This document shows, one piece after another, positions 35,835-44,637 of a stretch of 64,000 nucleotides of DNA (position 1 is the stretch's first letter; every line of letters begins with the position of its first letter). The DNA is from Haloferula helveola (GTDB taxonomy: Bacteria; Verrucomicrobiota; Verrucomicrobiia; Verrucomicrobiales; Akkermansiaceae). The stretch lies in NCBI RefSeq assembly GCF_037076345.1, contig NZ_AP024702.1:1302001-1366000 (forward strand), written 5' to 3'. The notes beneath the pieces are model-generated. The model did no database searches. It was not told where the DNA came from and saw only the letters and a program-made list of their open reading frames with translations. Position numbers and translations under genes: made by a program.

Positions 35835-36191
35835 TCAATCGAGCTCCGGACCCGGATCCCATCCGCGCAGCATGCGGAAGCTCAACGCGACCGCTACCGC
35901 CGCCGAACCACCGACCATCCAGCCCCAAACGGCGAACAGACGACCGGTCGACCACCCATTCAAGATCACATCCGGTTCGGACATCGATGCCTCGGGAACG
36001 ATCTCATCGACGTACGCGATCTCGCCGTGCACCCAGCTTCCCGGTGTGATGTAGCCGAAGAAATTGTCGTCCCGGCAGTCGTAGACCTTACCCGGAAACG
36101 TAGCGTCCCAGAAGATCGAGAGCGGAATGCTGAGGGCCACGAAGAAGACTCCGGCCAGAAGGATCCGGCCCAGCCATCCCCGCCAGCTCAC
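35835..36191 (-). CDS. Small membrane protein coupled to the DUF1501 gene
   Basis: 118 residues from a GTG that lies in the DUF1501 stop (GTGA overlap). Two hydrophobic helices flank a soluble loop: ILLAGVFFVALSIPLSIFW at the N-terminus and LFAVWGWMVGGSAAVAVALSF near the C-terminus. The loop contains PGKVYDCRDDNFFGYITPG. Function unknown. Coupling suggests it acts with the DUF1501/DUF1549 pair. Confidence 0.75.
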   Translation of the reverse strand: MSWRGWLGRILLAGVFFVALSIPLSIFWDATFPGKVYDCRDDNFFGYITPGSWVHGEIAYVDEIVPEASMSEPDVILNGWSTGRLFAVWGWMVGGSAAVAVALSFRMLRGWDPGPELD

Positions 36192-37486
36192 GCAAACACA
36201 TCCATGATCGGCGAGCCCTTGTCGGAGATCCGGAAGGGACGCTGGCTCGGGGACATGATCACCTGGTCGTGCGGAATGCCCATCGCATGGGCGATCGTCG
36301 CATTGAAGTCCTGCGGCGTCACCGGATTGTCCTTCACGCGCGAACCGGTCGAGTCGGTTTCACCATACTTGAAGCCACCCTTCACGCCACCGCCGGCCAG
36401 CAGGCAGCTGAACGCCGACGGATGGTGATCGCGTCCGTCGTTGTGCTCGGTCTTGATCTCCGGCGTGCGGCCGAACTCGGTCGCCACCACCACCAGCGTG
36501 TCCTTCAGCATGCCGCGCTTCTCGAGGTCGGTAATGAGCGCCGAGTAGGCCTGGTCGAACTCGTTGCAGCGGCCCTCGACGCCCGCAAAGTTGTCGTAGT
36601 GGGTGTCCCAGCCGCCGAGTTGGACCTCGACGAAGCGCACGCCGTGCTCGACCAAACGCCGGGCCAGCATGCAGCCCTGCGCGAAGCGGCCACCACCGTA
36701 GAGGTTCCGTGCCGACTGCGGTTCGTCGTTCAGATTGAAAGCCTTCAGGTCCTCGCTGTTCATCAGCCGGATCGCTTCCTGATAGAGCTCTTCGTAAGCC
36801 TTCACGTCGGCATTCTCGTAGCGTCCGTGGAATTGCTTGTTGAGCCGGTCGGCAAGCGCCAGCCGCCGATCGAAGTCCTTGCCGGACACATTGCCGGGCT
36901 TGCGGCTGTCCTTGAGACCCTCGTCCGCGCTGCCGATCGGAGCGGCGGCGTATTTCGCTCCGAAGAAGCCACCACCGGTGACGTCCGGAGAGGCGCTGAT
37001 CGCGACGTAGCCGGGGATGTCCGGATTGATCCGGCCTCCAAGCTTCAGCACCCAGGCACCCAGCGAAGGATGCTTCACCGTGCCGCGCATCGCGTAGCTG
37101 GTGTGCATCATGTAGGTCCCCTGCTCGTGCGCGCCCTGCTTCGAGTTCATCGAATTCACCACGCACACCTTGTCCATGACCTTGGCGGTCTTCGGCAGAT
37201 AGCTGCCGACGAAAACATCGGTCGCGCTGGTGTCGAGCGTCTCGACCGGTCCCATCACTTCCTTCTTCTTCGGCTTCGGATCGAAAGTGTCGAGATGGCT
37301 CATGCCACCGGACATGTAGAGATAGATCACGTTCTTCGCCTTGGCTCCCGTCGGCGCGGGTGCGGCGCTGGCGATGCTCGACCCGAGCATCGGCGCGAGG
37401 TTGACGCCGAGATACCAGCGGGCGGCGTTGGAAATGAAGGTCCGACGCGTGAGTTCGTCGTGGCGGTTGGGTTCGAAGGTGCTCAT
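36188..37486 (-). CDS. DUF1501 (sulfatase-fold) Tat-exported protein
   Basis: 432 residues. The N-terminus HDELTRRTFISNAARWYLG is a twin-arginine-like signal. The body has the DUF1501 pattern: AKNVIYLYMSGGMSHLDTFDPKP, QGAHEQGTYMMHTSYAMRG, HPSLGAWVLKLGG, VEVQLGGWDTHYDNF, VVVATEFGRTPEI and GRDHHPSAFSCLLAGGGVKGG. DUF1501 is related to alkaline-phosphatase/sulfatase folds and is nearly always paired with a DUF1549/DUF1553 protein in PVC bacteria. Biochemical function is not established. It follows the DUF1549 gene by 22 bases. Confidence 0.95.
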   Translation of the reverse strand: MSTFEPNRHDELTRRTFISNAARWYLGVNLAPMLGSSIASAAPAPTGAKAKNVIYLYMSGGMSHLDTFDPKPKKKEVMGPVETLDTSATDVFVGSYLPKTAKVMDKVCVVNSMNSKQGAHEQGTYMMHTSYAMRGTVKHPSLGAWVLKLGGRINPDIPGYVAISASPDVTGGGFFGAKYAAAPIGSADEGLKDSRKPGNVSGKDFDRRLALADRLNKQFHGRYENADVKAYEELYQEAIRLMNSEDLKAFNLNDEPQSARNLYGGGRFAQGCMLARRLVEHGVRFVEVQLGGWDTHYDNFAGVEGRCNEFDQAYSALITDLEKRGMLKDTLVVVATEFGRTPEIKTEHNDGRDHHPSAFSCLLAGGGVKGGFKYGETDSTGSRVKDNPVTPQDFNATIAHAMGIPHDQVIMSPSQRPFRISDKGSPIMDVFA

Positions 37487-37508
37487 GGCTTGCGAATCTT
37501 GCGTGGGT

Positions 37509-39428
37509 TTACTGGAGGAAGAGGAACTCGGAGGACATCACGAGCGCCGAAACGATATTCTGGTAACCGGACCGGCCGGAGGCTTTGACCTCCTCGAGCA
37601 TCCAGCCCATCTCCTCATCGGATGGCGGGCGGCTGAGGATGGCGATATAGAGGCGGCGGATCTTCTCGCGATCATCGCTCGCTCCCTCGAGACTCTTGTA
37701 GAGGTGGGCACCGCCATTGTTGACGAGTTGCTCCTGAACGAATCCGTTCATCAGCGAGAGCACTTGCCCGACATTCGGCTCCTGACTCGAAGACTCGATC
37801 ACGTCGCGGTCGGCTTGACCGAAGAGGAACAGCAGGTGCTGGCGCGGCGCCGGACTCGGAAGCTCGGAGGCGCGGACCTGGGCGTTGCCGCCATAACTCG
37901 TGACCTTCTGCATCATCATCATCGAGTCACCGGAGCTCTTGCCTCCGCCGCCCTTTTTCACGGCCGCCATGAACTTCTCGAAGTAGTTCCGCATTTCCGC
38001 CTCGGACTTGATCGCGAGGACCTCCTTCGAAAGCTGGTTCATGTCCTTGCCCTCGAAGTTGACCACCTTGCCGCGCACCCGGATACGGTTGTCCGCCGTC
38101 CGCCGGGGCTTCGTATCCGGATTGCCACCGGCCAGCGTGATCAGCGAGTCCCAGATCTGCTCGGCCGACATGCGGGTGAGCTGGCGTCCGTGGAAGTCGT
38201 CGCCGGACGCCACCTTCGACGGCTTCGGATTCGGCACGAACTGGAAGGTCTTGGTGTTGAGGAGGATCTTCTGGAAGCCCTTGAGGTCGTATTCCAGCTC
38301 GACCATCAGGCTGGTCAGATACTGCATCATGCCCGGCAGGTGGGTGTCCTTCGACTCGATGTATTCGTCGTAGGGTTCGTAGACGCCACGACCCATCACC
38401 CGTTGCCACATGCGGTTGGCAATCACGGAAGGGAACTGCTCGCCGGTGCGGGTGGTCACCCAATCGGCGAGCTCCTTGCGGCCATCGTCGGCATCGTCAC
38501 GGTCGGACATGCGCACCGCTTTGCCGAAGGGCGTGCGGGCGCCGATCATCTCGCCGGGCTCGCCGTCGCGGTACTGATAGTCGCTCGGCAGCTTGATCCG
38601 GCCGGTGCCACCGCCGCGCAGGGTCATTCCGTAAACCTCGTCCCAGAGCACCTGGGCGGCCGAGTATTCCACCGTCCGCCGGCGGTCCTCGTCGCGGAGC
38701 TCGTCCCAGAGTTTCCGCATCGGCGCGCGGTTGCCGTCGTTCTGACCGTTGGTGAACGCAGCCAGTTCGTAGAAGTCGTGCCGCTCGGTGTCCCCGAACG
38801 GGTCATCATGGCATTGCGCGCACTCGATTCGCGATCCGAGGAAGATCCGCATCGAGTTCGCCATGTTGTCGAGCGCCATGCCTTTGTCGCGGATGTAGTA
38901 GCCGACCGCCGCGTTGCCCGGATCCCAGGCGCTTCCTTTCGACGCCAGCAGCTCGCGGGTGAGGTCGTCCCAGCGCATATTGCTGTCGATCGCCTCACGC
39001 ACCCAGTGCCGGTATGGCTCGAAGCTGCCGCGGAAGCCGGGCTTGTTGTCGGCCACCCGCAACAGGTCGAAAGCCCAGTTGCTCATGTGGCTCGAGTAGC
39101 CGGGGGAATCGAGCAGGTAGTCGATCAGCTGGATCCGCTTGTCGTCCTCATCGATCTCCAAGAAAAACCGTGCCTCCTCGGCGGTTGGAATGCGCCCGAC
39201 GGAGACCAGGAACGCGCGGCGCAGGAAGGTCGCGTCGTCGGTCACCTCCGGCACGGCTAGCTTCTGCTGGCGGTACCAACCCGCGACGTAGCTATCGATC
39301 TTGAATGCCGCCTGCTTGACGAAATCCGGGTCGTCGGCCTTGGAGGGCTCGAAGGATTTCTCGGCGGCCGAGAGCAGCGGCGTCATTAGGGCGCCGGCGG
39401 CGAGGGTGAGGAGAGATCGGGTTTTCAT
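37509..39428 (-). CDS. DUF1549/DUF1553 exported protein with CxxCH motif
   Basis: 639 residues from the ATG giving MKTRSLLTLAAGALMTPLLSA (signal peptide). DUF1549 spans about residues 45-260, with TFLRRAFLVSVGRIPTAEEA and YSSHMSNWAFDLLRV. Inside it ECAQCHDDPFGD is a CxxCH motif of the kind seen in these proteins and in c-type cytochromes. DUF1553 follows (GARTPFGKAVRMSD, RKELADWVTTRTGEQFPSVIANRMW, RLYIAILSRPPSDEEMGWM). It pairs with the DUF1501 gene downstream, and no cytochrome maturation genes are nearby. Confidence 0.93.
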   Translation of the reverse strand: MKTRSLLTLAAGALMTPLLSAAEKSFEPSKADDPDFVKQAAFKIDSYVAGWYRQQKLAVPEVTDDATFLRRAFLVSVGRIPTAEEARFFLEIDEDDKRIQLIDYLLDSPGYSSHMSNWAFDLLRVADNKPGFRGSFEPYRHWVREAIDSNMRWDDLTRELLASKGSAWDPGNAAVGYYIRDKGMALDNMANSMRIFLGSRIECAQCHDDPFGDTERHDFYELAAFTNGQNDGNRAPMRKLWDELRDEDRRRTVEYSAAQVLWDEVYGMTLRGGGTGRIKLPSDYQYRDGEPGEMIGARTPFGKAVRMSDRDDADDGRKELADWVTTRTGEQFPSVIANRMWQRVMGRGVYEPYDEYIESKDTHLPGMMQYLTSLMVELEYDLKGFQKILLNTKTFQFVPNPKPSKVASGDDFHGRQLTRMSAEQIWDSLITLAGGNPDTKPRRTADNRIRVRGKVVNFEGKDMNQLSKEVLAIKSEAEMRNYFEKFMAAVKKGGGGKSSGDSMMMMQKVTSYGGNAQVRASELPSPAPRQHLLFLFGQADRDVIESSSQEPNVGQVLSLMNGFVQEQLVNNGGAHLYKSLEGASDDREKIRRLYIAILSRPPSDEEMGWMLEEVKASGRSGYQNIVSALVMSSEFLFLQ

Positions 39429-39634
39429 GGAATACTGTGGGACTATCGGCGGGATGGCACGGGGCGTCAACCGCTCCGGCGAGGGAGCGGAAACGGGCAA
39501 CCCACCATTACGCACAAGGTCGCGCGCGCCTTAGGGAAATTCGTGTCACAGGGCAGACCGGCCACCGCCGCTCCTCCCTACAATTGGCCAAACCTCCAAG
39601 GTGTTCCGGTGTCCCCCACCGAGCTCTCCGACCC

Positions 39635-40843
39635 CTACGCGCTCCAGAAAACGCCCGCGATCGCGGCGCTCATCAGGTTCGAGAACGTCCCGGCCACCAC
39701 GGCCAGCAGCCCGAATCGGGCAATTTCCTGACGCCGCGACGGCGCCATCCCGCCGAGGCCGCCGAGCAGGATCGCGATCGATGACAGGTTGGCGAAGCCG
39801 CACAGGGCCACCGTCAGGATCGCACGGCTGCGTTCTCCGAGCGCCTCCTTCCACTCCCGGAACTGGCCGTATGCCACGAACTCGTTGAGCACCAGTTTCT
39901 GCCCGATCAGGCTGCCGCCGCGACCGCTTTCGTCCCAAGGGATGCCGATCAGCCAGGCCACCGGGGAGAAAACCCAGCCGAGGATCTGTTGGAGGCTCAG
40001 GTCGGGATGGCCGAAGCTCGAGCCGATCGCTCCGAGGATCAGGTTGCAGAGCGCGATCAGCCCGATGAAGGCGAGCAGCATCGCACCGACGTTCAACGCC
40101 AGTTTCAGTCCGGCCCCCGCCCCGAGAGCGGCGGCGTCGAGGACGTTCGCCGGTTTGTCGTCGCCCTCGGCCCAGTCCAGCGACACCTCCTCGGGCGTGT
40201 CGGTTTCCGGTACGAGGATCTTCGCGAAAAGCAGCCCGCCAGGCGCCGCCATGAAGGAAGCGGCAATCAGGAATTTCAGCTCCGCACCCATGCTGGCGTA
40301 GCCCGCCATCACCGAGCCCGCGATGCTCGCCAACCCGCCACACATCACCGCGAAGAGCTCCGAGCGGGTCATCCGCGCGATGTAGGGCTTCACCACCAGC
40401 GGCGCCTCGGTCTGGCCGACGAAAATATTCGCCGCCGCCGAGAGCGACTCGGCCCGGCTGGTGCCGAGCAGCAATTTCAATCCACCGCCGAGCCCGAGGA
40501 TCACCCAGTGCATGATCCGGAGGTGGTAGAGCACCGCGATCAGCGAGGAGAAAAAGATGATCACCGGCAGCACCTTCAGCGCGAAGACGAAGCCCAGCGA
40601 ATCGACATCGACCAGCGGCCCGAAGAGGAACTCGATGCCCGAGTTACCCGCCTGGATCACCTGCGCGACCCGATCCGAGACCCATTCCAGCGACACCCGG
40701 CCCCAAGGCACCTTGAACACCCACAGCCCGATCACCACCTGCAGCCCGAAGGCCAAACCCACCGTCCGCCACCGGATCGCCGAGCGGCGCCTCGACAACA
40801 GCCACGCCACCGCGAGCAAAGCCAACATTCCGAGCACCGCCAT
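39635..40843 (-). CDS. NupC-family concentrative nucleoside transporter
   Basis: 402 residues from the ATG giving [20 protein letters not shown]; an in-frame TTG nine bases upstream is less likely. About nine or ten hydrophobic segments. Family motifs: [84 protein letters not shown] and [18 protein letters not shown]. These carriers bring in nucleosides with Na+ or H+. Confidence 0.93.
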   Translation of the reverse strand: MAVLGMLALLAVAWLLSRRRSAIRWRTVGLAFGLQVVIGLWVFKVPWGRVSLEWVSDRVAQVIQAGNSGIEFLFGPLVDVDSLGFVFALKVLPVIIFFSSLIAVLYHLRIMHWVILGLGGGLKLLLGTSRAESLSAAANIFVGQTEAPLVVKPYIARMTRSELFAVMCGGLASIAGSVMAGYASMGAELKFLIAASFMAAPGGLLFAKILVPETDTPEEVSLDWAEGDDKPANVLDAAALGAGAGLKLALNVGAMLLAFIGLIALCNLILGAIGSSFGHPDLSLQQILGWVFSPVAWLIGIPWDESGRGGSLIGQKLVLNEFVAYGQFREWKEALGERSRAILTVALCGFANLSSIAILLGGLGGMAPSRRQEIARFGLLAVVAGTFSNLMSAAIAGVFWSA

Positions 40844-40945
40844 GCCGCGCAACTAGCCGATTCCAAGCCAACCGACCAGCCCGCAACCAAGGAGCGGCGT
40901 CTTTCAGGCGCCGGAGCCCCATGGGGAAGCCGCTACCCTGCCACG

Positions 40946-40970
40946 ATGCGCGAGTGGGCTCGCGCGGTCC
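40946..40970. repeat. Half copy of the palindrome at 35747-35810
   Basis: The sequence ATGCGCGAGTGGGCTCGCGCGGTCC is identical to the right arm of the copy at 35747-35810. A fragment of the GGAGCGGCGTC-type repeat lies just before it at about 40888-40911. Confidence 0.8.
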
Positions 40971-40991
40971 GTTTCGAATTCCTACGCCGAC

Positions 40992-42089
40992 TCACCGGTC
41001 GACCCGAGCCGAGCCGCCACCGACGAGCTTCTTCACTTCGTCGACCGTGGCCATGGTGGTGTCGCCGGGGGTGGTCATGGCCAGCGCACCGTGCGCGGCG
41101 CCGTACTCGACCGCCATCTTGGCGTCGTCGAATTCCATGAAGCCGTAAACCAGTCCGCTGGCGAAGGAATCTCCGCCGCCGACGCGGTCGTAAATTTCGA
41201 GCTTCGGACGGTGGGTCGCTTCGTGGAACTCGCCGTCGTGCCAGCAGATCGCGCCCCAGTCGTTGATGGTGGCGGTGTGGACGTCGCGCAGGGTCGTCGC
41301 GACGACCTGGAAGTTCGGGAAATCGGCGACCGCACGCTTGATCATGTCCTTGAAGCTGTCGACCTCGAGACCGGTGACATGCTCGCTGACTCCCTCGACC
41401 TCGAAGCCGAGCGAAGCGGTGAAATCCTCCTCGTTGCCGATCATCACATCGACGTATTTGGCAATCTCGCGGTTGACCTCCTGGGCCTTGGCCTGGCCAC
41501 CGATGCTCTTCCACAGGCTCGGCCGGTAGTTCAGGTCGTAGGAAACGATCGTGCCGTGCTTCTTCGCCGCCTTGCAGGCTTCGATGGTCACCTCGGCGGT
41601 GGTTTCCGACAGCGCGGCGAAGATCCCGCCGGTGTGGAACCAACGGCTGCCCTGCGTTCCGAAAACGTCATCCCAGTCTATATCACCGGGCTTCATCTGC
41701 ATCGCGGCGGTGAGGCCACGGTCCGGTGTTCCCTTCGCACCGCGCACGCCGAAGCCTTTCTCGGTGAAGTTCAGTCCGTTGCGCACATTGCGGCCGAGAC
41801 CGTCGAAAGCGGCCCATTGGATGAAGCGGGTGTCGACTCCGCCCTGGAGGATGAAATCTTCGAGCAGACGACCGATGTCGTTGTCGGCGAATGCCGTCAC
41901 CACCGCGGCACGCTTGCCGAAGCAACGGCGCAGGCCACGCGCGACGTTGTATTCGCCGCCACCTTCCCAGACATCGAACTTGCGGGTGGTGCGGACCCGG
42001 CCATCACCGGGATCAAAGCGGAGCATGATCTCGCCGAGCGAGATGATATCGAAGGCAACGGAATCAGCGGGGCGGAGTTGGATGGACAT
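40992..42089 (-). CDS. PfkB-family sugar kinase, 2-keto-3-deoxygluconate kinase type
   Basis: 365 residues. PfkB motifs: FDIISLGEIMLRFDPGDGRV at the start, GGGEYNVARGLRR and RVGGGDSFASGLVYGFMEF with the catalytic Asp and anion hole near the C-terminus. Similarity in the start and in GDIDWDDVFG fits 2-keto-3-deoxygluconate kinases, which make KDPG or KDPGal for aldol cleavage. The neighbouring 2-hydroxyacid dehydrogenase upstream supports a sugar-acid pathway, but no aldolase or dehydratase is in the window. Confidence 0.85.
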   Translation of the reverse strand: MSIQLRPADSVAFDIISLGEIMLRFDPGDGRVRTTRKFDVWEGGGEYNVARGLRRCFGKRAAVVTAFADNDIGRLLEDFILQGGVDTRFIQWAAFDGLGRNVRNGLNFTEKGFGVRGAKGTPDRGLTAAMQMKPGDIDWDDVFGTQGSRWFHTGGIFAALSETTAEVTIEACKAAKKHGTIVSYDLNYRPSLWKSIGGQAKAQEVNREIAKYVDVMIGNEEDFTASLGFEVEGVSEHVTGLEVDSFKDMIKRAVADFPNFQVVATTLRDVHTATINDWGAICWHDGEFHEATHRPKLEIYDRVGGGDSFASGLVYGFMEFDDAKMAVEYGAAHGALAMTTPGDTTMATVDEVKKLVGGGSARVDR

Positions 42090-42122
42090 CGGTTCGTTGG
42101 GGTTGGGGACCAGAATGGGTCA

Positions 42123-42189
42123 GATGGATGGGATGGGAGACCAGGAAAGCGGGACGTCTCGGATTCCCATCCAATTCATCCCATCCATC
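42123..42189. repeat. Inverted repeat between the dehydrogenase and kinase genes
   Basis: GATGGATGGGATG at the left and CATCCCATCCATC at the right are exact complements about 41 bases apart. It sits between the stop of the upstream dehydrogenase and the start of the kinase and could reduce read-through or stabilise the upstream message. Confidence 0.7.
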
Positions 42190-42202
42190 CCGGTCCGGAA
42201 AA

Positions 42203-43183
42203 CTACTCTTCGGCGCTGGGCACGACGCCGTTGGCACAGAAGACCGGGCCTTCGCCCTTGAGGAAATTGACGAGGTTGGTGACGGCCTTCATCGCCTGAC
42301 GCGGCACGCTCTCGAAGGTGCGCGAACCGATGTGCGAGGTGACGATCGCCTTCGGATGGGAGAGCAGTGGATGGTCGGCCGGCGGCGGCTCCTCTTCCAT
42401 CACGTCGGTCGCGTAGCCCGCCAGTTTGCCGCTCTCGAGCGCTCCAAGCACCGCGGCGGTGTCGGCCAGTTCGCCGCGCCCGGTGTTCACGATGATCGCG
42501 TCGTCCGGCATCATCGCGATCCGCTCGCGGTTGATCATGTGGTGGGTCGACGCGTTCAGCTTGGTGTGCGGGCTGATGATGTCGCAGGTGGCGAAGAGCG
42601 AATCGAGCGAGTCGTGACGGGTCACGCCGTGCTCGGCGCAGAATTCCTCCGGCCAGAAGTTGCCGAAGCCGTGCACCTCCATGTCGAAGCCGCGGGCGCG
42701 CTTGACCATTTCCTGGCCGATGCGTCCGAGACCGACGAGACCGATCTTCTTGCGCCACAGCTCGTGGCCGGTCAGGCGCTTCCACTCGCCCTTGCGGGTG
42801 GCGTCGACCGTCTCGATGAGATTCCGATAGAGGGCGAGCATCAGGCAGAAGGTGTGCTCGGCGACCGTCGTGTGGTTGACACCCGGCGTGAACATCACGG
42901 GGATCCCGAGCTCCTTGGTGGCCGGGATGTCGATCTTGTCGAGGCCGATCCCGTACTTCGCGATCACCCGGAGTCGCGGCAGGCTCTTCTCGATCACCGC
43001 GCGGGTGATGCCGTCATCGCCGCAAAGAAATCCGTCGAATTCGCCGGCCAGCTCCAGCATCCGCGCCTCGCTGAGCGGGCCCCGCTCGCGGACGATCTCG
43101 TAGCCTTGGCTCTCGAAGAACTCGTGATGCGGACCGGGGGTGTCCTGAAAACTGCAGGTGGTGAGGAGAATGCGTTCGGCCAT
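42203..43183 (-). CDS. D-isomer-specific 2-hydroxyacid dehydrogenase
   Basis: 326 residues from the ATG giving MAERILLTTCSFQDTPGPH. NAD-binding motif VGLGRIGQEMVKRARGFDMEV, the catalytic Arg/Glu/His set in NTGRGELADT, DVMEEEPPPADHPLLSHP and SHIGSRTFES, and NHTTVAEHTFCLMLALYRN upstream of it. It reduces 2-keto acids or oxidises D-2-hydroxyacids; phosphoglycerate-dehydrogenase-like members share this pattern. With the KDG-type kinase 113 bases downstream it may act on sugar-acid intermediates. A candidate GntR-type operator lies just upstream. Confidence 0.93.
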   Translation of the reverse strand: MAERILLTTCSFQDTPGPHHEFFESQGYEIVRERGPLSEARMLELAGEFDGFLCGDDGITRAVIEKSLPRLRVIAKYGIGLDKIDIPATKELGIPVMFTPGVNHTTVAEHTFCLMLALYRNLIETVDATRKGEWKRLTGHELWRKKIGLVGLGRIGQEMVKRARGFDMEVHGFGNFWPEEFCAEHGVTRHDSLDSLFATCDIISPHTKLNASTHHMINRERIAMMPDDAIIVNTGRGELADTAAVLGALESGKLAGYATDVMEEEPPPADHPLLSHPKAIVTSHIGSRTFESVPRQAMKAVTNLVNFLKGEGPVFCANGVVPSAEE

Positions 43184-43210
43184 GGCTCGGGGCGGATTCC
43201 AGCACCAAAA

Positions 43211-43225
43211 AGTTGTCATACAAGT
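43211..43225 (-). promoter_or_regulatory. Candidate GntR-type operator upstream of the 2-hydroxyacid dehydrogenase
   Basis: The minus strand reads ACTTGTATGACAACT, with TTGT and ACAA spaced by three bases. This is the shape of sites bound by FCD-subfamily GntR regulators of sugar-acid genes. It lies 28 bases before the start codon. No GntR gene is in the window, so the link is inferred. Confidence 0.35.
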
Positions 43226-43336
43226 CTGAATTTCGGCCCACTGTGTCTTGCATGATCCGGCGGCGTGAAACTTGCTTCACATTTCGCGAAGTTTCTTGTC
43301 CGGAGACCGTAAGTTCATCAAATTGCGAACAAGATT

Positions 43337-44299
43337 TTGGGCCATCGACTAACAACCGCGCTGACGGGCGGCTTCGCGCTTGCCTGCGCACTCGGATTTT
43401 CCGCCTGCGACCGGGCCACCGACGCACAGGCCGACGCCGAGTGGTGGCGGCTGGAAGGTGATCGCCACGAAAAGTCGAGCCAGGTCGAACTGCTCAAGCA
43501 ACGGCTCGAGCGGAAGCAGTCCGACGGACTCGACGCGGAAGCGATCGCAGCCGGCTGGGCCGCTGTGGACGGCAAGGCCGAAGCCCTCGAGGCGCGCATC
43601 GTTGAATTGGAAGCCGCCAATGAGTCGCTGGTCGAAATGATCCGTTCGCAGCGCGAGCAGTGGCTCGCCCAACGCCGAGACGGGCAGCGCGGCCGCGAAA
43701 TCGAGGAACTCGCCAGCCGCAGCGGACGCACCTACCGCGACGTCACGATCAACCGCGTCACCGAGGCCGGGATCGAATTTTCCCATGCCACCGGACTGGC
43801 GCGGATGACTGCCGCCGACCTGACTCCGGAGCAGCGCGATGACTTCGGCATCGATTTCCAGCGCTCAACCGAACTCGTCGCCCGGGAAGACGCCCGCCAG
43901 CAGGCGTATCGCCAGTGGGTCGACGGCCAGCTGCTCGCCCGTGCCGAACAGGAGCAAAAGGACAAGCGTGCGGCCGAATTGGCGGCTGCCTCGGTTCGTT
44001 ACCGGCCGACTTTCGTGTCGGCGGCATCGGCCTCGACACTCGACACGACCCGCCGGATCAGCCCGCTCGATCAACCTGCGCGCAGCGTCGGACGCAGCAG
44101 TTTCTACAACGTCTACTACTCGCAGCCGTACCGCACGCGCTACTACACCCCGGCGAATCCTCTCTCCCGTGCGAAGTATCTCAATACGACGTCGCGCAAT
44201 GTCACCAACCGGGTCTTCCAGAACCGGCCCCGGGTCATTTCAAGAAGTCCGAATCCGCCACGCCGCCCTTCCCTACCACGTCCATGTCCAAACGACTGA
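43337..44299 (+). CDS. Coiled-coil lipoprotein with GRxYxDV domain (cluster gene 1)
   Basis: 320 residues from TTG (GHRLTTALTGGFALACALGFSAC); no ATG can supply this signal peptide, and the lipobox is GFSAC. Coiled coil at about residues 40-120 (SSQVELLKQRLERKQ, EALEARIVELEAANES). The shared short domain lies at about 133-175: SGRTYRDVTINRV, EAGIEFSHATGLARM. A Gln/Arg-rich helical stretch follows, then a Tyr-rich region (SSFYNVYYSQPYRTRYY) and a basic Pro/Arg tail. Its 3' end overlaps the next start by 16 bases. No known family; envelope role inferred. Confidence 0.78.
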   Translation: MGHRLTTALTGGFALACALGFSACDRATDAQADAEWWRLEGDRHEKSSQVELLKQRLERKQSDGLDAEAIAAGWAAVDGKAEALEARIVELEAANESLVEMIRSQREQWLAQRRDGQRGREIEELASRSGRTYRDVTINRVTEAGIEFSHATGLARMTAADLTPEQRDDFGIDFQRSTELVAREDARQQAYRQWVDGQLLARAEQEQKDKRAAELAAASVRYRPTFVSAASASTLDTTRRISPLDQPARSVGRSSFYNVYYSQPYRTRYYTPANPLSRAKYLNTTSRNVTNRVFQNRPRVISRSPNPPRRPSLPRPCPND

Positions 44300-44619
44300 C
44301 GGCCCGCACGCCATTTGCCCTCGCCCTCCTCTCCACCATCTTCCTCTCGAGTTGCGGCGATGATCCGGAACTGGTCCGGAAACGCGAAGAGCAGCGCGCC
44401 GAAATCCGCCGGCTGGAAGGCGAGCTGACGGTGCTGCGTGACAAGCTCGCCAACGCTCCCAAGGACCGGACCGCGGAGCTTGAGGAGCTGCAGAAGAAGA
44501 CCGTGGCGGAGCAGGCGAAGATCGCCGAACTGGAGACCACCGTCGCCGACCTCGGAAAGCGGAAGGATGAGCTCGAAGACGAGTTCAAGGACTACCAGCG
44601 CCAGTACCCGCTCCGCTAA
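44284..44619 (+). CDS. Small coiled-coil lipoprotein (cluster gene 2)
   Basis: 111 residues. Signal and lipobox: FALALLSTIFLSSC-GDD. Nearly all of the rest is one long coiled coil (RKREEQRAEIRRLEGELTVL, LQKKTVAEQAKIAELETTVA), ending in YQRQYPLR. This ending resembles the segment just before the GRxYxDV domain in genes 3 and 4 (EYQQSYRES, EYRRRYRIQ), so the gene looks like the stalk part of those proteins without the head. Confidence 0.8.
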   Translation: MSKRLTARTPFALALLSTIFLSSCGDDPELVRKREEQRAEIRRLEGELTVLRDKLANAPKDRTAELEELQKKTVAEQAKIAELETTVADLGKRKDELEDEFKDYQRQYPLR

Positions 44620-44637
44620 CTCCGAAACTTCCGAACG

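Noticed and set aside
37341-39260. 639-residue plus-strand frame
   Set aside because: Antisense to the DUF1549/DUF1553 protein.
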